Shown here piece by piece: positions 33,499 to 41,203 of a stretch of 64,000 nucleotides of DNA. Both the position numbers and the translations under genes were made by a program. How positions within the stretch are numbered: the stretch's first letter is position 1; each line of letters starts with the position of its first letter. The notes under the pieces were generated by a model. That model made no database searches, was not told the DNA's origin, and saw nothing but the letters and a program-made list of their open reading frames with translations. Origin of the DNA: Bog-756 sp963713625 (GTDB lineage: Bacteria; Actinomycetota; Acidimicrobiia; Acidimicrobiales; RAAP-2); assembly GCA_963713625.1 (NCBI GenBank), contig CAVQMN010000004.1, positions 372,001-436,000 on the forward strand, given 5' to 3'.

Positions 33499-35862
33499 AT
33501 GACCGACACCGATGATGTCAATCGATACGTCCTTCCTATCCACGCTCGTCAGCACATCGGTATCACCACCTACGATGCCAAGGACCCGGAGACCTCCTTC
33601 CCGCCCATCACCGATGTCCGGCCACCGGCAGGATCGCCCAACGTGCTGGTGGTCCTCCTCGACGACATAGGTTTCGGGGCTGCCTCGACCTTCGGCGGCG
33701 CGGTCAACACACCGAACGCCGACCGACTGGCCGCCGGTGGTTTGAAGCTGAGCCGGTTCCACACCACGGCCCTGTGCGCCCCCTCGCGGGCGGCGCTGCT
33801 CACCGGGCGCAACCATCACACGGTGGGGATGGGCGCCATCCCCGAAGTGGCGACGTCGGCCCCGGGCTACACGTCCATTCGCCCGAAGTCCACCGCGCCA
33901 TTGGCCGAAATTCTCAAGCTCAACGGTTACTCGACGGCTCAGTTCGGCAAATGCCATGAGGTCCCGGTCTGGAAGACAAGTCCCGTCGGACCCTTTGACC
34001 TGTGGCCGACCGGGAGCGGCTTCGACTACTTCTACGGATTCATCGGTGGCGAAACGAACCAGTACTACCCGGCGCTCTTCGAGGGCACCACGCCCGTCGA
34101 ACCGCCTTCCACTCCCGCTGAGGGCTATCACCTCACCGACGACCTGACGGACAAGGCGATTGCCTGGCTCCGTCAGCAGCGTTCGATGCAGACCGATCAG
34201 CCGTTCTTCGCCTATTTCGCCCCGGGCGCCACCCATGCGCCACACCATGTCGCTCCCGAGTGGTCGGCGAAGTACAAGGGCCGCTTCGACAGCGGGTGGG
34301 ACGCGCTGCGCGCCGAGATCTTCGCACGCCAGCAGGAACTCGGGGTGGTGCCGGCCGAGGCCGAGTTAACTCCCCGCCCATCGGATATCCAGGCCTGGGA
34401 GGACGTTCCGGACTCATTGAAGCCGGTGCTGGCCCGCCAGATGGAGGTGTATGCGGGGTTCCTGGAGCATACCGACCACGCCGTCGGTCGGGTGCTCGAT
34501 CTCCTCGAAGAGCTCGAGGTTCTGGACGACACGCTGGTCTTCTACCTCATCGGGGACAATGGAGCCAGCGCCGAGGGCACCCCCCAGGGCACCTTCAACG
34601 AGCTCTTCTCCCTGAACGGTGCAGCCGCCTTCGAAACCGCCGAGTTCATGGCCGGCCATCTCGATGAATTCGGCACTCCCGAGGCCTACAACCACTACGC
34701 GGTGGGTTGGGCCCACGCGATGTGCACCCCGTATCAGTGGACCAAACAGGTTGCCTCCCATTTCGGGGGGACCCGCAATGGCGCCATCGTGCATTGGCCC
34801 AACGGATTCAGTGCGAAGAACGAAGTCCGTGACCAGTTCCACCATCTGATCGATATCGCCTCCACGGTCCTTGACGTGGCCAACATCCCGGAGCCTCTCA
34901 TCGTCAACGGCTTCGAGCAGCAGCCCCTGCACGGAGTCTCGATGGCCTATCTCTTCGATCACCCGGATGCTGAGGACCGACGCCAGACGCAGTACTTCGA
35001 AATGGTGTGCAATCGGGGGATTTACCACAAGGGTTGGATGGCGGTGACCCGTCACAGTGTCCCTTGGCTCTTCGGGGCCGAACTTCCGGCCTTGGACGAC
35101 GACGTGTGGGAACTGTACGACACGACGACGGATTGGACCCAGGCCCACGATCTCGCCGCTCAACATCCCGACAAGCTGGCGGCGTTGCAGCGTCAGTTCT
35201 TCATCGAGGCGGTGAAGCACAACGTCCTTCCGCTCGACGACCGCAGGATCGAGCGGTTCAACTCGGACATCGCCGGGAGACCGGCGCTTCCGAAGGGCCC
35301 TTCGCAGTTGCTCTTCGGCGGAATGGGTCGTCTGACGGAGAACACCGTGCTGAACCTGAAAAACAAGTCCTATGCGGTGACGGCCGACATCGTCGTCCCG
35401 GAAGGAGACGCCAATGGCGTCATCGTGGCCCAGGGCGGCGCCTTCGGCGGGTGGTGCCTGTACCTGAAAGACGGCATACCGATCCACTGCTACAACCTGC
35501 TCGGCCTCAATCGGGTCAAGTCCACCGGGGTCGAACCCCTTCCCCCCGGCTCGCACCAGGTCCGGGTCGAGTTTGTCTATGACGGCGGCGGCCTGGCCAA
35601 AGGGGCGACGACGACGTTGTTCGTCGACGGGGCCCCGGTGGGGACGGCCCGCCAGGAGGCGAGTATCCCCATGCTGTTCTCCGGCGACGAGACGCTCGAC
35701 ATCGGGGTGGATTTCGGGACTTCGGTCAGCGACGACTACACCCCGGACACCAGCCGGTTCACCGGCAGTGTCAACTGGATTCAGCTCGACCAGGGCCACG
35801 ACGACCAATCTCATCTCATCTCCCCCGAAGACCGCATGAAGGTCGCCATGGTTCGGCAATAG
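33499..35862 (+). CDS. Arylsulfatase (formylglycine-dependent, PAS-type large sulfatase)
   Basis: 787 residues from ATG 33499 (GGGAGAGCTCC upstream). The sulfatase fold shows PNVLVVLLDDIGFG (metal Asp55/Asp56) and the activation signature LCAPSRAALLTGR, in which Cys93 is converted to formylglycine. GNHHTVGMG, GKCHE and the second metal-site region FYLIGDNGASAEG also appear. A C-terminal beta domain (~620-780) resembles a concanavalin-like lectin fold, as in large Pseudomonas-type arylsulfatases. No signal peptide is visible, so it is probably cytoplasmic. Cys93 requires a formylglycine-generating enzyme, not encoded in the window. It would release sulfate from sulfate esters. Confidence 0.93.
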   Translation: MTDTDDVNRYVLPIHARQHIGITTYDAKDPETSFPPITDVRPPAGSPNVLVVLLDDIGFGAASTFGGAVNTPNADRLAAGGLKLSRFHTTALCAPSRAALLTGRNHHTVGMGAIPEVATSAPGYTSIRPKSTAPLAEILKLNGYSTAQFGKCHEVPVWKTSPVGPFDLWPTGSGFDYFYGFIGGETNQYYPALFEGTTPVEPPSTPAEGYHLTDDLTDKAIAWLRQQRSMQTDQPFFAYFAPGATHAPHHVAPEWSAKYKGRFDSGWDALRAEIFARQQELGVVPAEAELTPRPSDIQAWEDVPDSLKPVLARQMEVYAGFLEHTDHAVGRVLDLLEELEVLDDTLVFYLIGDNGASAEGTPQGTFNELFSLNGAAAFETAEFMAGHLDEFGTPEAYNHYAVGWAHAMCTPYQWTKQVASHFGGTRNGAIVHWPNGFSAKNEVRDQFHHLIDIASTVLDVANIPEPLIVNGFEQQPLHGVSMAYLFDHPDAEDRRQTQYFEMVCNRGIYHKGWMAVTRHSVPWLFGAELPALDDDVWELYDTTTDWTQAHDLAAQHPDKLAALQRQFFIEAVKHNVLPLDDRRIERFNSDIAGRPALPKGPSQLLFGGMGRLTENTVLNLKNKSYAVTADIVVPEGDANGVIVAQGGAFGGWCLYLKDGIPIHCYNLLGLNRVKSTGVEPLPPGSHQVRVEFVYDGGGLAKGATTTLFVDGAPVGTARQEASIPMLFSGDETLDIGVDFGTSVSDDYTPDTSRFTGSVNWIQLDQGHDDQSHLISPEDRMKVAMVRQ

Positions 35863-35877
35863 GAAGGGCGAGATCAG

Positions 35878-36564
35878 ATGGACATTGCCAAGCGACCGGC
35901 AGTTCTCTTCGTCTACTTCACCTACACCGGGCAGACTCTCAAGCTGGTGGAGGGTATGAGCGACGTTCTTGAGCAGCGTGGCTGCGATGTGACGAAGGCG
36001 GCGATCGAGTTCACCGATCCCCGGTACGAAAGCAGGTTCGAGCACTTCCCGATGAAGCGCCCGTTCCTCGAAGTGGTGGCCATGATTCCGGCCGAACTGC
36101 GCCGTAGGCCGGCGGCTATCGGGATCCCCACCGCGGTCACGTCGGGAACGTATGACTTCATTGTTGTGGGCGCTCCGACGTGGTGGCTCTCGACCGATGT
36201 TCCCATGCGATCGTTCATGGAGTCAGCCGAGGCGGCCGACCTCTTCAAGGGCAAGCCCTTTACCGGAGTGGTCACCTGCCGGCGGTACTGGAAGCACAAT
36301 CTCAAGACACTGCGGCGGCTCGGAACCAAAGTGGGTGGCGTCTACAACGACGGCATTCATTTTCGATACCAGGGAGGCCAGGTCCGGTCACTCTTTTCGC
36401 TGCTCAGCTACTTGGGCACCGGCGAGTACCGAGAGAAATACCACGGAGTGAAGATCCCACCCACCAACCTGCAGGCCTACCACCTGGAAGAAGCCCGGCG
36501 ATTCGCTGAACAGGTGGCTGACCATCTCGTCGGCGGAATGACTGGTGATTCGGAGCGCCAGTGA
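35878..36564 (+). CDS. Flavodoxin-fold protein
   Basis: 228 residues. The N-terminal phosphate-binding loop FVYFTYTGQTLKLVEGM and the second flavin loop FIVVGAPTWWLSTDVPMRSFM define a flavodoxin/NAD(P)H-quinone-reductase-like fold. The 60s region (FPMKRPFLEVVAMIPAELRR) and C-terminus diverge from classical flavodoxins. It begins 15 bp after the arylsulfatase stop with GGAAGGGCGAG as ribosome-binding site, so it belongs to the same operon. Its link to sulfate-ester use (an electron donor, for example) is inference. Confidence 0.75.
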   Translation: MDIAKRPAVLFVYFTYTGQTLKLVEGMSDVLEQRGCDVTKAAIEFTDPRYESRFEHFPMKRPFLEVVAMIPAELRRRPAAIGIPTAVTSGTYDFIVVGAPTWWLSTDVPMRSFMESAEAADLFKGKPFTGVVTCRRYWKHNLKTLRRLGTKVGGVYNDGIHFRYQGGQVRSLFSLLSYLGTGEYREKYHGVKIPPTNLQAYHLEEARRFAEQVADHLVGGMTGDSERQ

Positions 36565-37228
36565 CGCGTGAGTTGGCTGGCGGCACGATCCACTGACCAC
36601 CGTGGGTGGGAGCCACCCCCAATCTGTGGTCGATGGGCGTCCCGTCCGGGGCTTGTCCACGCTGGAAACCCCTCCGACAATGACCTGATCACACCTGGCG
36701 TGTCCTCGGCCGGGAGCACTCGGCGGCATGTGTGCATCGCCTGCCGACCCGCGCCGTCGAACCCCGATGGTCCTCCTCGGACCTGGGAGTGAGCTGGCGC
36801 TGGGGCCGCGCCGGCATAGGTGTCGCTCAGACGTGGTGGATCGAGATGCCCGCTTTCGGAGTTTGTCCCTGCCCCGTCTCCACAAACCGCGTTGCCCACA
36901 AACCGCCACCGATTGTGCGACTGCCGCCATGCAGAGTGGTAAGCAGGCGCAGGAGGGCGGCGGAAAGTGCGGAAGCGAGCCCAAGGTGTCAAAGATGTGA
37001 ACGACGGCAACGCAGAGTTCATGTGCTCTTAGGCTTTCGTTGACGTCAGCAGTACCGGGATGGTGTTAAAACGGCAAGCACGGGTGCGATCACTCGACGG
37101 GGGCGCTGGGCGATCCTGGTGCGACCAGATGGCACAGATTCGTCTTCCCTCTGTCGGGTAGGTGTTAACGGCTCGCCGTTTTGCGATTCCTCATTCGTAG
37201 GACCAGATTCCAAGGAGATCCGACCGAC
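36565..37228. other. Non-coding gap before secreted GH12-like gene
   Basis: About 660 bp without a supportable gene; several overlapping frames are Arg/Pro-rich artefacts of GC bias. The right half becomes more AT-rich (37040-37210) and probably holds the promoter of the downstream gene. AAGGAG at 37212 is its ribosome-binding site. Confidence 0.5.
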
Positions 37229-38623
37229 GTGACCCATCGATACCGCGTCGACGACCGTCGGATCCACGCCGTTGGGCGACTCTCATTGGCCCTTTCGGGC
37301 CTGGTGGCGACGGCATCATTCGGCGCGGGCGTTCTCGCGCCGCCCGCCTCGGCCGCGGCCATCCAGGTGAGCGGGGTGCAACCGGTTGTCGGGATGGCGT
37401 CACCGTCAGCGGCCCACGTCGTGGTCAGGGCGTCTCCGGCCAAGGTCTGGACATCGGCCGGTGGGAAGGCCACGTCGGCGGTCACCGCCACATTCACCAC
37501 CTCGAGCGGCGATCCGGTGGCGAATCTGCCGATTCACTGGAGCACGACCGGCGGAACCTTGTCGACGCTGACCGGGAGAACTGATACCTCCGGTCAGGCC
37601 CAGGTGATCCTGACGCAACCGTCGGTGATCTCGCCACCGAGAGAACTCGGGGTCATCGCCACCGATGCCGACCGGACAGGACTTCGCTCATTTGCCGGGG
37701 TCGAGTTCCTGGCGAACAGAATATCGATCTATCCAAAGTCCGGTGCTGGTGGTCCGTGGGAGTGGTACCAGTCCTGTCGCTTCATACCTTCATCGAAGGT
37801 TCCCCCATCGCCTCGAGCCGGATGTCAGCGTTCCGATCCGATCTTCGGCCCAGTCGTTCTGAACGGAGACCTCTGGAATCTCGCCAGCACGGCCAAGGGC
37901 GGCGTGGTGATTCGGGACACTGCCGCGGGCGCCATGGGCGTGTCGGCCGACTTCAGGTCCGCACCCCAGGCGTCGCAGTCGACGTGGGTCCTTGGCGACC
38001 CGAACGTCACGTACGGCATCCAACCGCAGGCTGCCCAAAGCTCGCCGGCACCGTCATCCAGTCTTCCCCTCCCGATGAAGCTCGACGCGCTGCCGAAGGA
38101 TGTGATCGCCACCACGAACTACAAACTCGCGGGCACCTCGACCACGAGGTTCGACTTCTCCTACGACATCTGGCTGGAGCCCCAGAAAGCGGTCGAAGCT
38201 CCAGGGTCGGGGACCCTGGAAGTCATGGTTTGGACGGATGACGGCAACCAGGCGTTGCCTCCTGGCTACCGAGAGACAGTTTCGATGGACTTCAGCGTCA
38301 ACGGTGTCACCGAGGTCGGCCGGTGGGGCGTGTACATCTCAAGCGGGCCGAAGGGGTCGGGAGCCACGACGACGGTGCAGTTGGTGCTCACAAAGGTGAT
38401 CGGCGCGGGCAAGGTGGGGATCGACCTCAACGACTCGTTCGGGCAGGTGGAGACGGCGCTGAAGGCATACGACCCGAGCGCATGGCCCACCTTCTCGAAG
38501 TACTACCTGGACAGCATCACGCTGGGGAGCGAGTTCGGGCGGAAGTCAGGAAGTTCGGGGGTCGGGCCGTTCTCCTGGGATCTCTACAGTTACTCCTTCG
38601 GCCTCGGCATGAAACTGCCCTAG
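37229..38623 (+). CDS. Secreted GH12-like endoglucanase with N-terminal Ig-like domain
   Basis: 464 residues from GTG 37229 with AAGGAG 11 bases upstream. The signal peptide ends APPASAAA. An Ig-like (invasin/Big-type) domain follows at ~60-145 (SPAKVWTSAGGKATSAVTATFTTSSGDPVANLPIHW). The catalytic part (~165-464) has GDLWNLAS, FSYDIWLEP, the probable nucleophile in LEVMVWTDDGN and a second carboxylate in YYLDSITLGSEFG. This order and spacing matches GH12 endoglucanases/xyloglucanases. It would cut beta-1,4-glucans outside the cell. A 13-bp hairpin overlaps the stop codon. It may act with, or simply near, the glucan-type cluster 3 kb downstream. Confidence 0.7.
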   Translation: MTHRYRVDDRRIHAVGRLSLALSGLVATASFGAGVLAPPASAAAIQVSGVQPVVGMASPSAAHVVVRASPAKVWTSAGGKATSAVTATFTTSSGDPVANLPIHWSTTGGTLSTLTGRTDTSGQAQVILTQPSVISPPRELGVIATDADRTGLRSFAGVEFLANRISIYPKSGAGGPWEWYQSCRFIPSSKVPPSPRAGCQRSDPIFGPVVLNGDLWNLASTAKGGVVIRDTAAGAMGVSADFRSAPQASQSTWVLGDPNVTYGIQPQAAQSSPAPSSSLPLPMKLDALPKDVIATTNYKLAGTSTTRFDFSYDIWLEPQKAVEAPGSGTLEVMVWTDDGNQALPPGYRETVSMDFSVNGVTEVGRWGVYISSGPKGSGATTTVQLVLTKVIGAGKVGIDLNDSFGQVETALKAYDPSAWPTFSKYYLDSITLGSEFGRKSGSSGVGPFSWDLYSYSFGLGMKLP

Positions 38624-38645
38624 TGGCACCCTGGTGCCACTAGGG
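38618..38645 (+). terminator. 13-bp perfect hairpin over the stop codon
   Basis: CCCTAGTGGCACC (38618-38630) and GGTGCCACTAGGG (38633-38645) are separated by two bases; the TAG stop is inside the left arm. No T-run follows, so it is a terminator-like or mRNA-stabilising structure inferred from position. Confidence 0.55.
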
Positions 38646-38764
38646 AATGACTCGGACCACTACCGCCGTGCCCTCGGCGGACCGGGCCGAACGGGTCTCG
38701 ACCCATGGAACGCCAGGCCGAGACCGCCCGGCGGCGGTCTGGCCTGCGCCTCTATGGTGGAGTC

Positions 38765-39199
38765 ATGACGTCGGTGAAGGAACTCCAGGTCACCTTCGAC
38801 TGCGCAGAGCCTGAGCCGGTCGCCCGTTTCTGGTGCGCGGTGTTGGGGTACGTCGTGCCACCACCACCGAAGGGATTTTCCACGTGGGACGAGTTCGATC
38901 GGGAGCTGCCCGCTGAGCGCCAGGGTTCAGCGTTCGCATGTGTTGATCCCTCGGGTGTGGGTCCCCGACTCTTCTTCCAACGGGTTCCCGAAGGCAAAGT
39001 GGTCAAGAATCGGCTGCATCTTGACGTGCGGGTCGGCACCGGTCTCGTGGGTGATGAGCGCCTGGCCGTACTCGAGGCCGAATGCGCACGACTGGTGGCG
39101 CTCGGAGGGGAACGCGTGCGACTACTGCCTGCCGATGGCCACGACGAGTCCTGCCTCGTGATGCACGACATCGAAGGCAACGAGTTCTGTCTCGACTGA
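38765..39199 (+). CDS. VOC (glyoxalase-like) superfamily protein
   Basis: 144 residues from ATG 38765. Paired beta-alpha-beta modules: VTFDCAEPEPVARFWCAVLGY in the first half, and KNRLHLDVRVGTG...ARLVALGGERV and VMHDIEGNEFCLD in the second. Candidate metal ligands (His in HLDV, Glu in GNEF) are of the actinobacterial Glyoxalase_6 group. It could be a small-molecule lyase or dioxygenase, or a binding (resistance) protein; the family is too broad to choose. It is followed by a cupin gene after 81 bp on the same strand. Confidence 0.8.
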   Translation: MTSVKELQVTFDCAEPEPVARFWCAVLGYVVPPPPKGFSTWDEFDRELPAERQGSAFACVDPSGVGPRLFFQRVPEGKVVKNRLHLDVRVGTGLVGDERLAVLEAECARLVALGGERVRLLPADGHDESCLVMHDIEGNEFCLD

Positions 39200-39280
39200 G
39201 TTCGCCGCCACCTGACCGCCGGGCTCGGCGCCGGGGCCGGAAACTGGGGACGGCGGCGCCCGAAATGGTAGACAGAACCG

Positions 39281-39634
39281 ATGAACTACATCCATGTCTA
39301 TAACGACGAGGATGGCCGAACCCGCCTCGAGGATTGCCAGGCTTCGTTTGCACCGGCGATGTTCGCGCCACCAGCACCACCCCTTGACGTCTCGGCGGCA
39401 GAAGTGGTCCGGGAATTGATGTTCATCCGATTCCCGGCCGGTTGGAATGACCCGGCCCATCCTGCGCCGGCCCGACAGTGGATGTTCGTCCTGTCGGGCC
39501 GGGGACAGAGCACGGTGGGTGGCGAGATCCGCGCCTGGGGGTCGGGCGACGTCTTCTTCCTCGAGGACACATCCGGACCGGGCCATGGAACGTCCGTGGC
39601 GGAGGACACGGTGATGGCTGTCGTCCGCTGCTGA
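39281..39634 (+). CDS. Single-domain cupin protein
   Basis: 117 residues. The beta-barrel is suggested by FIRFPAGWNDPAHPAPARQWMFVLSGRGQSTVGGEIRAWGSGDVFFLEDTSGPGHGTS. It has the cupin GxGD-type turn (WGSGDVFFLED) and a C-terminal histidine, but not the complete classic first motif G(X)5HXH. Such small cupins act as isomerases or small-molecule binding proteins; no substrate can be given. It lies downstream of the VOC gene on the same strand. Confidence 0.75.
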   Translation: MNYIHVYNDEDGRTRLEDCQASFAPAMFAPPAPPLDVSAAEVVRELMFIRFPAGWNDPAHPAPARQWMFVLSGRGQSTVGGEIRAWGSGDVFFLEDTSGPGHGTSVAEDTVMAVVRC

Positions 39635-39749
39635 AACGTCACGGCCAACTTGGCGGTCAGGGTCTTGGCTCGAAGAGCGACGGTCAGCGCCACGATCTCG
39701 CAGGGGCGACACGATCGCACCGCCGATTCGCGGTTCAGAACGGCACGGA

Positions 39750-40508
39750 TCAGGGTCCGGCAGAGACGGTGAGTCCGACGGATGATCCACGATCCACCGA
39801 GCTTCCGGCAACCGGGGCTTCGCTGACCACCTTGCCGGCGCCGACGACGGCACTCGGCACCGTGCTGATGTTTCCTGCGCGGAGGCCCGCATCGAGGAGA
39901 GCGGCGCTCGCCTGGGCTTGACTCAGACCGACGACGTTCGGGACGACGACCGACTGCGCCCGCTGATTCGTCGGACTGGATGTCGTTGTCGAGGAGGGTC
40001 CTTCGACCACTGCCTTGACGACCCGACCATCAACCACCCAGAGATCGACGCGCCCCGACTGAAGATCTGATGTCACGGCATGGCACGTGCCGTCCTGGGC
40101 GACGATCCTCCAGGTCTGACCCGAAGCGGCCGTCAAGGTCTTTGCAGCCGACAGGGGCCGGCCAATCAGTTCGTCGTCTGACTGCGATGTCCCGGGGGCG
40201 AACTCCTGAAGGCAGGCGAGGGTGGCCCTCAGCGCATTGGGGTTGATCGTCGCGGTCGTGGTCGTCGTTGTGGAACCCGCGACGACTGCGGGCCTGTGGG
40301 TGGCCTGTCCACCGAAAAGGAGGAATCCGGCGACTACCAGAATGGCGGCGGCGGCGGCCACGGCGAAGGCCTTCGGGTCCGGCAACAGCACCGATGAACG
40401 TCGGCGCTGCGCACGAATGTCCTCGGGAGACAGATCCCAAGGTGTGTCCCCGGCGAATTCATACATCTCCCGCACGAGCTGCTGGACCCTTTCCTGTTCA
40501 GTCGTCAT
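39750..40508 (-). CDS. Membrane PASTA-domain protein coupled to the ECF sigma gene
   Basis: 252 residues from ATG 40508 (AAAGGAGAGG upstream), overlapping the sigma-factor stop as ATGA. A cytoplasmic N-domain (~1-45, with REMYEFAGDTPWDLSPEDIRAQRRR) precedes one membrane helix (AFAVAAAAAILVVAGFLLFGG). A Thr linker, an extracytoplasmic domain with two cysteines, and a C-terminal PASTA domain (VVVPNVVGLSQAQASAALLDAGLRAG) follow. PASTA modules bind peptidoglycan or beta-lactam-like ligands. Position and topology suggest an anti-sigma factor that senses the cell wall, though no standard zinc anti-sigma motif is seen. Confidence 0.8.
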   Translation of the reverse strand: MTTEQERVQQLVREMYEFAGDTPWDLSPEDIRAQRRRSSVLLPDPKAFAVAAAAAILVVAGFLLFGGQATHRPAVVAGSTTTTTTATINPNALRATLACLQEFAPGTSQSDDELIGRPLSAAKTLTAASGQTWRIVAQDGTCHAVTSDLQSGRVDLWVVDGRVVKAVVEGPSSTTTSSPTNQRAQSVVVPNVVGLSQAQASAALLDAGLRAGNISTVPSAVVGAGKVVSEAPVAGSSVDRGSSVGLTVSAGP

Positions 40509-41012
40509 GCCTCTCCTTTTGCCAGGTGGGTGGAGGAGGTCAGTGCGGAGGCGGCCGCTGACCGGCCACGGCTGAGCCACGACTTGACCGTTCCCTCCGC
40601 CACGCCCATCTCGATCGCCACCTCTTTCACCGACATGCCTGCCCCGTCATGGAGAACGAGTGCCCTCATCTGATTCTCGGGGAGAGCGCGCAGGGCCGTG
40701 GCGAGCAGGAGGTGCGACTCGTCCGGTGCAGGGACAGCGCGCTGGAGGACCGCCGCATGACGCCTGGTCTTGTTGCGCCTGCTCTGGCTCACGGCCAGGT
40801 TGTAGAGGACAGCGCCTCGTCCAGGCCCGAGGATCGTCGTACCTGCTGATGCGCTTCCACCGACTCCAGGTGCGGAGGAGTGCCTCTTGCGTCAGATCCT
40901 GGGCGGTCTGCATATCGCCGGTGAGGAGGTACGCCATCGACACCAACGGCTGCTTGGACGTGCGGAAATAGGCATCGAAGGAGTCCGCAGCCTCATCCGC
41001 TGATGCACTCAC
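40505..41012 (-). pseudogene. SigE-type ECF sigma factor with single-base frameshift
   Basis: From about GTG 41012, region 2 reads FDAYFRTSKQPLVSMAYLLTGDMQTAQDLTQEALLRTWSRWKRISRYDDPRAWTRR. At ~40811 an extra base interrupts it. Removing it continues VLYNLAVSQSRRNKTRRH and region 4, LLLATALRALPENQMRALVLHDGAGMSVKEVAIEMGVAEGTVKSWLSRGRSA. The restored protein has ~168 residues, the normal length of SigE-like (SACE) factors. The stop overlaps the PASTA-protein start. The true start is uncertain, with upstream in-frame GTGs as alternatives. If real, the indel removes promoter recognition. Confidence 0.8.
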
Positions 41013-41203
41013 GACAGCCTCCGCTCGGTCCGCTGGGACAGTGACCACAACTACTACACGTCCGAGGGGGTCGATCGGTTGCACCGAATCGTCACCATCG
41101 CCCTTTTCAGACCTCACGCGAGCCGGCTCAATGATCTTCGCCGGTGGCCACAGGGGGCCCACAGAGCGAAGAGGCGGCTCGATCCGGTGGTTCAGGCTGC
41201 CTG

